Origin: JAANXG01 sp034520625
GTDB lineage: Bacteria > Pseudomonadota > Gammaproteobacteria > Arenicellales > JAANXG01
Reading direction: 5' to 3'
DNA: 64,000 bases
Assembly: GCA_034520625.1 (NCBI GenBank)
Contig: JAXHNI010000008.1
Location: 248,001 to 312,000 of the forward strand
Shown: piece by piece, positions 43,544-51,212 of the stretch
How the letters are laid out: every line of letters starts with the position of its first letter
How positions within the stretch are numbered: the stretch's first letter is position 1
Notes under the pieces: model-generated
What the model saw: only the letters and a program-made list of their open reading frames with translations
The model's database searches: none
What the model was told of the DNA's origin: nothing
Translations under genes and position numbers: made by a program

Positions 43544-43939
43544 TTACCAGAAAGCCCGAACCCCCGGGTATTCGAGCAACCGCCGGTCCCGCGTCACCAG
43601 CGGCATATCGAGGAAGTTGGCGGTGGCTGCGATCATTCGATCAGCCGGATCCTTGTGCAGTCCCTCGGGGAGATGCACAGCGGTGACGACGATGTCGTTG
43701 TTCACCGGCACGAAGTGAACGAACGGCAGCGCGGCGCAGGCCCGGATCCAGTCCCGGACCTCCATGGTCAACGCCAGCCGTTTCTGCGTGACCAGCATCG
43801 CCACTTCCCAGGCGCTGATGCTGGATATATACACCGCCTCCGCTGTCATGGCTTTCCTGATGCCCTGGCCGGCCTTCCGGGACAGTTCCGGTGACTGGTT
43901 CACCCACCAGATCCAGGTATGGGTGTCGAGCACCACCAT
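43544..43939 (-). CDS. PIN-domain toxin, VapC-like
   Basis: A 131-residue PIN-domain ribonuclease toxin. Acidic active-site residues: Asp in VVLDTHTWIWWV, Glu in SSISAWEVAML, and Asp residues in HKDPADRMIAATA. Toxins of this fold cleave RNA, often initiator tRNA. The ATG shares one base with the antitoxin stop (TGATG), so translation is coupled. It may stabilise the locus or act in stress; no phage genes are near. Confidence 0.9.
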   Translation of the reverse strand: MVVLDTHTWIWWVNQSPELSRKAGQGIRKAMTAEAVYISSISAWEVAMLVTQKRLALTMEVRDWIRACAALPFVHFVPVNNDIVVTAVHLPEGLHKDPADRMIAATANFLDMPLVTRDRRLLEYPGVRAFW

Positions 43940-44169
43940 CAGGCGTTTTCCCAGTCGTCCATGCCCACGGGCTGCTCCGGCTCGTCGTACTTCAGTACGC
44001 TGCCCTTGAGCTGCCCGAGTCCGGGTGCCTGCTCTTCCCGGTAGCGGGTGATTTTCAACACCGGTTTGCCCCGGTCGGTGACGATCAACTCCCCGTCCTC
44101 CGCTTCAAGGCGGCGAAAGTATTCCAGGGCCCTGGCTTTGAAGCGGGATTTCGAGACACGCAGATTCAT
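43939..44169 (-). CDS. Phd/YefM-family antitoxin
   Basis: A 76-residue antitoxin: N-terminal DNA-binding part VSKSRFKARALEYFRRLE and ITDRGKPVL-like LIVTDRGKPVLKITRY, then a C-terminal tail LDEPEQPV-like KYDEPEQPVGMDDWENA that would bind and neutralise the toxin. It is first in the pair, as expected. The AT-rich stretch 44170-44220 likely holds an autoregulated promoter. Confidence 0.88.
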   Translation of the reverse strand: MNLRVSKSRFKARALEYFRRLEAEDGELIVTDRGKPVLKITRYREEQAPGLGQLKGSVLKYDEPEQPVGMDDWENA

Positions 44170-44281
44170 GTATTTATGACTATGGTCAGATTACTACGGT
44201 TATATTAAATTTCCGTACCGAGCGAGTCAATCCAGCGACCCGGGTTGGATCGGGGCAGTAAGAAGGGAGGATTTGATCCCG

Positions 44282-45841
44282 TCAGGCAAACAGTCCGTGC
44301 AGGTACCATTGCCGGCATCGGAGGTCCTGGAATACCCACAGGCGGCGGCCCCGGGAATCCGCGGCCACATAGTAATCCCGGCGCTGATCCTGCCGGTCCC
44401 ACCACCCCGTCTCGATGCGCTCGGGGCCCTCGACGAGCTTCGGCCCATGCCGACAGCGTGAGGGCTCCTCAGGCCACGGCAGCGGCCGGGGCGTGTCGAG
44501 CAGCCACAGCGGCCGGTGTAAAAAGGCATCCGGGCTCCCTTCGTTCGTTCTGCTCGAAAAGCCCCCCGGACCCTTTCCATCATCCGAGCGCCAGGCCAGC
44601 TCGGGTCGGTGCTCGGCCACGACCTCCAGGGTATCCAGCCCCCGCCCGCCCATGTGCATGGCCAGCAGCTCCTCGCTGTGCCGCCATTGCATGGTCTCCT
44701 CGTCCGTCTCGAACAGGTCCGCGTTCCCGGCCTGGAGCGGGTGGATGCGGTCGCTGGCCAGCACCAGCCCCGAGACGGGACCCGGGAGCCGGAGCCCGGC
44801 AAGCCGCTCCCCCACCAGCCGGCGCAGATGCTCCCGGTCCCGGCTGATGCGGCGCAGGCCGATGTCCACCCGCGTGGCGCCGCCCCCCTGCTCCGCCAGG
44901 CACTCGATGCGGAAACCGCTGGTGCCCCGCGCCGAACGCTGCAGATAATCCGTCCACTGCCCCAGAAGGTGTTCGACGCCCCGGTTGATCTGCACCAGGT
45001 CATCGGTGGCCCAGTCCAGCATCAGGACCGACGAGAAATACGGGGGCGGGACGTGCAGCGGTTGCGGGTCCGGGCGCCGGCCCTGGAGACGGTCGAGCTC
45101 CCGGACCAGGGCGGCACCGAAACGGCGTGCCAGGCCGTCGGCGGGCAGGCGCCACAGGTCCCGGAGAACACGCAGCCCGGCCCGTTCCAGGCGTGCCGCC
45201 GTCTTCGCATCCAGCGCCAGCAGGCCGAGGGGCATATCACCGAGCGCGGAGCGCAGGGCCGGCCTGTCCGCCACGACGGCCCCGCGGCCCCAGCGGGCCA
45301 GGCATTTCGCCGCCGAGGGGGTCGGCGCGCCGGCGATGCGGTGAGCATGGCCGGCGGCATCCAGCTTCCGCCCGATCAGCCTCCCGAGCCGGTCGACCCC
45401 GCCGAACAGGCCCAGGCTGCCCTGAACCTCGAGCAGCACGGTCTCCGGCCCCTGGACCGACACCACCGGGCTGAACGACAGCATCCGGTCACCGATCTCC
45501 GCCAGGCGTTCCTGCTCCCGTTCGGGCCGCCGGCGCTCAACCATGAGTCCGGGACACATCACGCTCGCGGCGCTCACCGTCATCCCCGGCCACACGCCCT
45601 CCTGTTGCGCCTCCGGCGAGGCCCGATGAACCACCCAGCCCCGGGGAGATTCCACGGAGACCGCCGACAGAAAGGGCCCGGTACCCTTCCCATACAGGAC
45701 TTCGCCCGCCAGCCAGGGGAAATGGATCGCCAGCCACAGGGGGCCGGGGCGCGGCGACGACGCGGCGGCGGTGTCGCCTCCCGAAAAGGGAGCGGCGGCG
45801 TTTCCCGCCGGGGCGGGGGCCGGGTAAACCGCGGGATTCAT
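44282..45841 (-). CDS. imuB: ImuB, Y-family polymerase-like mutasome subunit
   Basis: A 519-residue Y-family-like protein. Recognisable are LWLAIHFPWLAGEVLYGKGT, VSVQGPETVLLEVQGSLGLF, CLARWGRGAVVADRPALRSA and the C-terminal polymerase-little-finger region. Its catalytic acidic residues are not conserved, as known for ImuB, which acts as a scaffold bridging ImuA, DnaE2 and the clamp. The ATG at 45841 shares one base with the imuA stop (TGATG). A Pro/Ala-rich N-terminal stretch precedes the domain. Confidence 0.9.
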   Translation of the reverse strand: MNPAVYPAPAPAGNAAAPFSGGDTAAASSPRPGPLWLAIHFPWLAGEVLYGKGTGPFLSAVSVESPRGWVVHRASPEAQQEGVWPGMTVSAASVMCPGLMVERRRPEREQERLAEIGDRMLSFSPVVSVQGPETVLLEVQGSLGLFGGVDRLGRLIGRKLDAAGHAHRIAGAPTPSAAKCLARWGRGAVVADRPALRSALGDMPLGLLALDAKTAARLERAGLRVLRDLWRLPADGLARRFGAALVRELDRLQGRRPDPQPLHVPPPYFSSVLMLDWATDDLVQINRGVEHLLGQWTDYLQRSARGTSGFRIECLAEQGGGATRVDIGLRRISRDREHLRRLVGERLAGLRLPGPVSGLVLASDRIHPLQAGNADLFETDEETMQWRHSEELLAMHMGGRGLDTLEVVAEHRPELAWRSDDGKGPGGFSSRTNEGSPDAFLHRPLWLLDTPRPLPWPEEPSRCRHGPKLVEGPERIETGWWDRQDQRRDYYVAADSRGRRLWVFQDLRCRQWYLHGLFA

Positions 45842-46464
45842 CAGATATCCAGGATGATGCCGGAATACCGGCAGGTCCCGCGGGCCTTGAGAATCTCCAG
45901 CTTCAGGCCCGCCGCAACCCGGTTCAGGCGCAGCCGCATGGTGGCGGGGCTGCCGTCCCAGGCCCGGGCACTGCCTTCCCGGCGCAGCAACAGGCACGAG
46001 GCATCGCCCTTTTCCACCGCCAGCTGCAGGCGGCGCACCGCCCGGCCGGGCAGCGTCCGCGGCCAGGCCAGCACCAGCCCGCAGGCGCTGCTTTGCAGCA
46101 GCTTCTCGGCGCACCAGAGAACCTGGCTGTCCCTGTCGGGGTTCCGCAGCACCCGGCACAGGCTCAGATCCAGCCCCGCCGCGGCCAGCGCCGGCGGATA
46201 CGGCGTATGCGGCGGCGCGATCCAGGAAACATAGCGGTCATTCCGGTTGTAATGCGCCATCAGGGGCAGGAACAGGCTCAGCTCACCGATCCCCCAATCA
46301 GAGACCGTGATCTCGGTCACCGCGCCGGGCGGCCAGCCCCCGTACGGGAGTATCCCGTCCAGGGAAGTGAAGCCGGTACCGATGCAGCGCCCGCCCGCCG
46401 GCGCCTGGCCGCCCTTCCAGACCCGGCGCTGCCGGAACAGTTCATTGAGTGTCTCCGTGGCCAT
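45841..46464 (-). CDS. imuA: ImuA, SOS mutasome RecA-like protein
   Basis: A 207-residue ImuA/SulA-like protein of the RecA fold: IGTGFTSLDGILPYGGWPPG, AVTEITVSDWGIGELSLFLP, and SWIAPPHTPYPPALAAAGLD. It recruits RecA and ImuB at stalled forks. The ATG at 46464 (MATETLNELFRQRRVWKG) is preceded by a LexA box 8 nt upstream; sequence beyond that is promoter. Transcription of imuA-imuB is therefore SOS controlled. dnaE2, usually third in this operon, lies 15 kb away with its own LexA box. Confidence 0.92.
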   Translation of the reverse strand: MATETLNELFRQRRVWKGGQAPAGGRCIGTGFTSLDGILPYGGWPPGAVTEITVSDWGIGELSLFLPLMAHYNRNDRYVSWIAPPHTPYPPALAAAGLDLSLCRVLRNPDRDSQVLWCAEKLLQSSACGLVLAWPRTLPGRAVRRLQLAVEKGDASCLLLRREGSARAWDGSPATMRLRLNRVAAGLKLEILKARGTCRYSGIILDI

Positions 46465-46470
46465 GCAAAT

Positions 46471-46499
46471 ACTGTATTTATATCCAGTATTGTTGGCAA
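46471..46499 (-). promoter_or_regulatory. LexA box and promoter of imuA-imuB
   Basis: LexA box CTGGATATAAATACAG (minus strand, 46472-46487), a CTG-N10-CAG. The promoter is TTGCCA (46494-46499), a 17-bp spacer and TACAGT (46471-46476). The ATG starts 7 nt after the -10, predicting a leaderless mRNA as for dnaE2. Confidence 0.85.
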
Positions 46500-46511
46500 G
46501 AACAATTTTTA

Positions 46512-46616
46512 GGGAAGCTCTGATCAATTCAGAGTTTCCCGCGACATAGGGATATGTCGACATTTTCGTTTTCCGTGCTCTGAGAATTCATGGACGAATT
46601 ATTCAGAGTTTCCTTA
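46512..46616. repeat. 105-bp element with GGAAACTCTGA terminal repeats
   Basis: 46512-46540 is a hairpin GGGAAGCTCTGA / TCAGAGTTTCCC; a third TTCAGAGTTTCC lies at 46605-46616. Between them, GACATAGGGATATGTC forms another palindrome. The solo hairpin at 1039-1065 is the same family. Confidence 0.6.
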
Positions 46617-46639
46617 GACCAGCGCCCGACATAGCCTCC

Positions 46640-46940
46640 TGCTGTACCCCGCCATAAATATTGTCTCATTCAGCGACTCGCGGGTATGGGTCCGGTTTCA
46701 AGAAACGCATGATCGGAGACGCCGGTGCCGGGGGCGGTTCCCCAGGGCTCTCGAGAACAGGGATGTTTGAGCGAGAGCGTACAGGGATGTATTTACAGCG
46801 GCCCTGGGGAACCGCCCCCGGCACCGGCCCCCATTCCCCGGCACCGGTTTTCCGACCGGACGCGGCTGCGGGAGTGCCCCATCCCCTGACGGCTCAGAGG
46901 CGCTCTGAAAGCCACAATATCGGTGTCGGGATTACACTAC
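46640..46940. repeat. CACTA-type element with a hairpin copy inside, covering the tonB stop codon
   Basis: Left end GCTGTACCCCGCCATAAAT at 46641-46659 and degenerate right end CACAATATCGGTGTCGGG then ATTACACTAC resemble the 49068-49333 terminal repeats. CCCCTGACGGCTCAG and CGCTCTGAAAGCCACAAT before the right end are also shared. The CTA at 46937-46939 is the TAG stop of tonB. Hairpin copy 6 lies within. Confidence 0.6.
46721..46828. repeat. Long-stem hairpin repeat, copy 6 (type B, reverse orientation)
   Basis: Perfect 28-bp arms (46721-46748 and 46801-46828) around a 52-nt core read on the minus strand. Type B signature GAGCGAGAGC; mini-stem TACA-TCCC-TGTA. Confidence 0.87.
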
Positions 46941-47914
46941 ATCAGGAGAAATTGAATGGGCACCACCAGCTCCAGGCGCGCCCGGGGCATGTCGTCCGGG
47001 ATCCCGGGCAGGGGCTGCGCCCGCTCGATCATGGCCGCCACCTCCTCGTCCAGGATCTCATGCCCGGAGCTCTCCCGGATCCTGTACTCGATCACCCGGC
47101 CTTCCCGGTCGATCACGAACTGCAGCAGCGCGGTCCCTTCCTGCCGCCGCCGCTGGGCGCGGCGGGGATACTGCTTGTGCTTCTCCAGCCAGGCGCTGAG
47201 CTGCGCCATGTAGTCGTCGGATGGGCCCGGTGTCCCGCCGGCGCTGGCACTCTCCCCACTGCCGACGTTGGCTCCTGAAGTGCCGCCGGTTCCGGCCTGA
47301 GAAGACGGGGCGCTCGTGGTTGGCTCTTCGTCCGGGACGGCATCCACGGCGGCCTGCTCCTCCTCAGGGACAGGGTCCATGGCGACCTGTTCCGGGGCTC
47401 TGGCCGTCACCGCCGTTTCCGGCTGGCGCGTCTTCACCGGTTCCGTGGGCGGGGACTGCGCCGGGTCAGGCTGTTCCGCTGGGGTGATCTCGGACTCGAC
47501 CTGCGGGCTGTCCAGGGTTTGTGGTATGGGGGCCGCCTCCGTGGGCGTGGACTGCGCCGTATCCGCATCCGGCTGTTCCCACGCGGCGGCTTGCGGCTCT
47601 ACCTCTCGGGTTTCCACGGTTTCCGGTTCAGCGGCATCGGCATCCTCCACCGGCCGGGCGGCGGTCGTGTCGCGGGGAGTCGAATCCGAAATCGCTTCCT
47701 CCGGTTCGACCGTCCGAGTGTCCGCCGTCGCGACCGATTCCGCGGCACTCCCCGGAGGGGCACCGGCGGCGCCCAGGGACACTTCGATACCGCCCCGCCC
47801 GGGGGCCCGGGCGCCGGATTCCGGCGGCTGCCAGAAGATCAGGACGACAATCACCGCGTGCGCCAGAACGGCCGCTGCGAAACCGATCCCCCAGAAACGA
47901 CCCGGAACCGGCAT
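46937..47914 (-). CDS. tonB: TonB energy transducer
   Basis: A 325-residue TonB: one N-terminal membrane helix (GFAAAVLAHAVIVVLIFW), a long Pro/Glu/Thr-rich periplasmic spacer (about residues 50-215), and the C-terminal TonB domain (YMAQLSAWLEKHKQYPRRAQ, LLQFVIDREGRVIEYRIRES). It passes proton-motive energy from ExbB/ExbD to outer-membrane receptors. The ATG overlaps the exbD stop. Last gene of the operon; its stop lies at a repeat end. Confidence 0.92.
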   Translation of the reverse strand: MPVPGRFWGIGFAAAVLAHAVIVVLIFWQPPESGARAPGRGGIEVSLGAAGAPPGSAAESVATADTRTVEPEEAISDSTPRDTTAARPVEDADAAEPETVETREVEPQAAAWEQPDADTAQSTPTEAAPIPQTLDSPQVESEITPAEQPDPAQSPPTEPVKTRQPETAVTARAPEQVAMDPVPEEEQAAVDAVPDEEPTTSAPSSQAGTGGTSGANVGSGESASAGGTPGPSDDYMAQLSAWLEKHKQYPRRAQRRRQEGTALLQFVIDREGRVIEYRIRESSGHEILDEEVAAMIERAQPLPGIPDDMPRARLELVVPIQFLLM

Positions 47915-48318
47915 CAGCGCCCCGCTGGAACGGTGAGCAGCTTGAGCCGCTCGACCCCCGCTTCGCGCAGGATTTCCATCACGGCGACGACGCCGGCGGC
48001 CTCGGCCCGGCTGTCCGCCTTGAGACGGACACGAACCTCTTCTGGTCCCGCCATGCGCTCGGCAACGGTTGCCTCCAACCGGGCGTCATCCATGATTTCA
48101 CCGTCCAGGGCGAGGCGCCCCTCGCCGTCCATGAGCACCACCATGTCCCGGGATCCGGCCTGGCTCTCGCTGGCCGATTTCGGCGGCGTGATATCGAACG
48201 GGTCGGACGCGGCGATCCGTCCCGCCAGCATGAAAAAAATCAACAGCAGAAAAACGACATTGATGAGCGGCAGGATACGCTCCTCGTCGTTTTTCGGTCG
48301 TGGCGGCTCGAATCGCAC
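47914..48318 (-). CDS. exbD: ExbD-family proton-channel subunit (second copy)
   Basis: A 134-residue ExbD/TolR protein with one membrane helix (LINVVFLLLIFFMLAGRIA) and a periplasmic domain (RVRLKADSRAEAAGVVAVME). The usual channel Asp of the TPLID motif (D25 in E. coli ExbD) is replaced: LPLINVVF has Asn. The other ExbD at 48330 keeps the Asp. It shares one base with the tonB start. Confidence 0.88.
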   Translation of the reverse strand: MRFEPPRPKNDEERILPLINVVFLLLIFFMLAGRIAASDPFDITPPKSASESQAGSRDMVVLMDGEGRLALDGEIMDDARLEATVAERMAGPEEVRVRLKADSRAEAAGVVAVMEILREAGVERLKLLTVPAGR

Positions 48319-48329
48319 GGGCGGTACCG

Positions 48330-48773
48330 CTACGGGCGCGCGTCGCGGATGAATGAGATCCCCGGCACGCCCGCCCGGGACAATCTTTCGAGCACGTCCA
48401 CCGCATCCTGCAGCACGACCCCCGGGGCCGGCTTCACCAGGACCCGCTGCCCGGGCGCCGCTTCCAGTTGCTCGAGCACGCGCTCCGCCAGGGCATGAAG
48501 CGGCACTTCCCTGCCGCCGAGACGCGGGCCGTCCGCCCTTACCTCGACCAGCACGGCCCCTTCCATCGACGAACCAGTCCCGGCCCGGGCCGGCGCGTTG
48601 AGATCGATGGCGCGCCAGTCGAGAAACGACGAGGCCAGCATGAAGAACACCAGCAGTATGAACACGACGTCAATGAGCGGAGTCAGGCTGATCAACGGCC
48701 GCCGGCGCGGTCGGCGGCCCCCCAGTCGTCCCGCGCCTGGTCCGTTCCATTGCTGCAGCGCCTGCGTGCTCAC
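48330..48773 (-). CDS. exbD: ExbD-family proton-channel subunit (first copy)
   Basis: A 147-residue ExbD/TolR protein with an Arg-rich cytoplasmic lead (RLGGRRPRRRPLISLTPLID), the essential channel Asp in SLTPLIDVVFILLVFFMLA, and a periplasmic domain. It is 11 bp before the second exbD. The 555-bp gap to exbB upstream is filled by two repeats. Confidence 0.9.
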   Translation of the reverse strand: MSTQALQQWNGPGAGRLGGRRPRRRPLISLTPLIDVVFILLVFFMLASSFLDWRAIDLNAPARAGTGSSMEGAVLVEVRADGPRLGGREVPLHALAERVLEQLEAAPGQRVLVKPAPGVVLQDAVDVLERLSRAGVPGISFIRDARP

Positions 48774-48880
48774 GCCGCTTCTCCACCGCTACTGACATTG
48801 CGGCGTGTCTGGTGTTTCCGGGCCGTCGGAAACGAGCGTGCGCCCACAGGCAGTGGGCCGGTCTGCCAGCGTAACTGGTC

Positions 48881-48992
48881 GGGCCGGTGCCGGGGGTCAT
48901 CCCCCAGGGCTCTCGAAAACAGGGATGTTTGAGCGAGAGCGTACACGGACGTATTTACAGCGGCCCTGGGGGATGACCCCCGGCACCGGCCC
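48881..48992. repeat. Long-stem hairpin repeat, copy 7 (type B, reverse orientation)
   Basis: Perfect 30-bp arms (48881-48910 and 48963-48992) around a 52-nt core on the minus strand. Mini-stem TACG-TCCG-TGTA with a G-T pair. It lies between exbB and the first exbD. Confidence 0.87.
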
Positions 48993-49067
48993 AGTCCCTG
49001 GCACCGGTCCGCAAACCGGCCCACCGCCCATAGGACGCTGAATCGCGCGGTGTCAGCAGCGGCTTGC

Positions 49068-49333
49068 ACTAGTGCACCCCGCCACAAATATTGCACCATA
49101 CAGTGGCCCGCAATACGCGGCCACATCCGGCCCGGACCTCGGGTGCAATGTGGCCGGGCAATGCCGGCTTGGCGCCTTGCGGATTGCGGACCGCCCTGCG
49201 GGAGCGCTCCTGAGCCGCCATGGGTGCGTTGCGCTCCTTGTAAAGGACCGGGCCATTCACTGCGGAGCGCGCCTGCCCCTGACGGCTCAGGAACACTCTG
49301 AATGTCACAATATTTGTGGCGGGGTGCACTAGT
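49068..49333. mobile_element. MITE-like element with 26-bp terminal inverted repeats, covering the exbB stop codon
   Basis: Perfect 26-bp terminal repeats: ACTAGTGCACCCCGCCAC then AAATATTG at 49068-49093, and the inverse at 49308-49333. The 266-bp element encodes no protein. The CTA at 49329-49331 is the TAG stop of exbB. Related ends lie at 10249, 24319, 46640 and 46914. Confidence 0.82.
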
Positions 49334-50075
49334 CGCCGGCCGCTGCCGTGCGCAGATCCCCCGGCACCGGTTCCTGTCGGGGTTCCGCCGGCTCGCTGGA
49401 AAGATCCTCGGTAAACAACCGCGTAACGACGCTGTCCATCTGGTGAGCCAGGCGGTCGACGCGGCGTTCAAGCCAGTTGAGAATGGCCACCACGGGAATG
49501 GCCACGGCGAGCCCGACGGCGGTGGTCAGCAGCGCCTCCCAGATGCCGCCGGAGAGGATGGCGGGATTGACCTGGCTGCCGGCCTGCTCCATCTGCTGGA
49601 AAGCCTTGATCATGCCGAGCACCGTGCCGAACAAGCCCAGCAGCGGCGCCAATGACGCGATGACTTCCAGCGGCCGGAACCAGGCCCGCAGGTCCTCCAG
49701 GACATCCCCGCCATAGCGCAGTACTTCCTCGCGCACCTTGGCTTCCGGCAGGCCGCGGCGCTGACCGCGCAGGGCCCGCGCCAGGGCCTGGGCCACCGGG
49801 TTACGGGACTGGTCCGCCAGCATTACGGCCCTGTCGGGCCGGCCCGCCCGCCACAGATCCAGCGCCTGTTGCGTATCGCGGCGATCGGCGAGCCGTGCCG
49901 AACGGAATTGCAGGATCTTGACGAACACGATGGCGAGCGCGACCAGCGACATCGCCAGGAGGATCACCACCACCGGTCCGCCGGCCTGCAGCATCTCCAT
50001 CGCCCGTTCGGCAACGTCCCGGGCCGCCGCGGCGCCCGGGTATCCGGCGCCGGGTATCTGCATATCTTCGTTCAT
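49329..50075 (-). CDS. exbB: ExbB, MotA/TolQ/ExbB proton-channel protein
   Basis: A 248-residue ExbB with three membrane segments: GGPVVVILLAMSLVALAIVF near residue 30, LEVIASLAPLLGLFGTVLGM, and LLTTAVGLAVAIPVVAILNW. The ATG at 50075 has GAGGTG six nt upstream. It energises TonB with ExbD. A Fur-box-like palindrome 71 bp upstream points to iron control. The TAG stop is supplied by the terminal repeat of the adjacent MITE-like element. Confidence 0.92.
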   Translation of the reverse strand: MNEDMQIPGAGYPGAAAARDVAERAMEMLQAGGPVVVILLAMSLVALAIVFVKILQFRSARLADRRDTQQALDLWRAGRPDRAVMLADQSRNPVAQALARALRGQRRGLPEAKVREEVLRYGGDVLEDLRAWFRPLEVIASLAPLLGLFGTVLGMIKAFQQMEQAGSQVNPAILSGGIWEALLTTAVGLAVAIPVVAILNWLERRVDRLAHQMDSVVTRLFTEDLSSEPAEPRQEPVPGDLRTAAAGD

Positions 50076-50145
50076 CCACACACCTCGGGTTCGCGTTGCG
50101 CAAAGAGCCGGAGACTCGGTGCACGACTTCGTGGGAAATGGCACG

Positions 50146-50164
50146 AATGATACGCATTATCATT
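50146..50164 (-). promoter_or_regulatory. Fur-box-like palindrome before exbB
   Basis: AATGATACGCATTATCATT: AATGATA and TATCATT half sites (read on the minus strand AATGATAATGCGTATCATT) closely match the 19-bp Fur consensus. It lies 71 bp from the exbB start. Confidence 0.75.
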
Positions 50165-50177
50165 TGAACTTCAAGCA

Positions 50178-50400
50178 TTCTCGACTGACATGTCAGCCGA
50201 AGCCATTGTGGGTCGGGTTTCAGGGCTGCCCCGTCAGCCTTAAAGACAGATCCAAATGGGGCCTTGCCGACCGATCATTGGCTGGTTTGACTGGAATCCG
50301 GGATGTGACAAAACGAAGCCATTGACTGGCATGTCGGCCGAGACCATTGCGGGTCAGGCTTCAGGCCTGACCTGTTCGTCTTAAAGGCCGACCTGCAAAA
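50178..50400. repeat. TGTGGGTC repeat family, two or three degenerate units
   Basis: Units such as TGGGTCGGGTTTCAGGGC and CGGGTCAGGCTTCAGGCCTG, with the spacer CAGCCTTAAAGAC or GTCTTAAAGGCCGAC, recur with the phrase AAGCCATTG. It fills most of 50165-50411 between exbB and upp; no gene is seen there. Confidence 0.6.
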
Positions 50401-50411
50401 GGCCTGCCCCG

Positions 50412-51044
50412 TTACTTCGTGCCGTACAGGCGGTCCCCCGCATCCCCCAGGCCGGGAAGGATGTAGCCGTGGTCGTCCAGGCGCTCGTCGATGGCCGCGG
50501 TGAAGACGGGAACGTCGGGATGGGCCTCCCGCATCGCCTTCACCCCTTCCGGTGCGGCCAGCAGGCACAGGAAGCGAATGCGGTTCGCGCCCCGCTCCTT
50601 GAGCCGCTGCACCGCCGCCACGGCGGAGTTGCCGGTTGCCAGCATGGGATCCACGACGATGATGAGCCGCTCGTCGATGTCCTGCGGCACCTTGTAGTAG
50701 TACTCCACCGCCACCAGGCTCTCCGGATCCCGGTACAGCCCCACGTGACCGACGCGGGCGGACGGCAGCAGTTCGATCATGCCCTCCAGCAGCCCGTTGC
50801 CGGCGCGCAGGACCGAGACGAAGCACAGCTTCTTGCCGGCCAGCACCGGAGCTTCCATGGGCGCGAGCGGCGTTTCGATGTGCTCGGTGGTCAGCGGCAG
50901 ATCGCGGGTGATTTCGTAAGCCAGCAGGTGGGCCACCTCACGCATCAGGCTGCGGAAATCCTGGGTGGACGCCTGCTTGCAGCGCATCAGGGTGAGCTTG
51001 TGCTGAATGAGGGGGTGATCGATTACGGTTACATCGTTGTCCAC
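50412..51044 (-). CDS. upp: Uracil phosphoribosyltransferase
   Basis: A 210-residue UPRT converting uracil and PRPP to UMP. PRPP loop VVDPMLATGNSAVAAVQRL, flexible FVSVLRAGNGLLEGMIELLP, and the C-terminal YILPGLGDAGDRLYGTK. The GTG at 51044 gives the standard length; AAAGG lies about 11 nt upstream. It begins the pyrimidine cluster: in the URC pathway UPRT is the first step (URC6 in yeast). It is divergent from the BMP transporter genes. Confidence 0.94.
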   Translation of the reverse strand: MDNDVTVIDHPLIQHKLTLMRCKQASTQDFRSLMREVAHLLAYEITRDLPLTTEHIETPLAPMEAPVLAGKKLCFVSVLRAGNGLLEGMIELLPSARVGHVGLYRDPESLVAVEYYYKVPQDIDERLIIVVDPMLATGNSAVAAVQRLKERGANRIRFLCLLAAPEGVKAMREAHPDVPVFTAAIDERLDDHGYILPGLGDAGDRLYGTK

Positions 51045-51212
51045 GGCTATCAAACCTTTGCGTTTGTATTGTCTCGACTGTCGCAGCGAACGGGAAAACA
51101 CGGCCCGGCGGTATCCTGCAAGAATACCATCGACCCGGCCCGGCCGGCGACATTCTTTGGGGTGTGTTCACGCCCTCGCCATGGTCTTCGAGCTCCACAA
51201 CCGGGGAATCGG

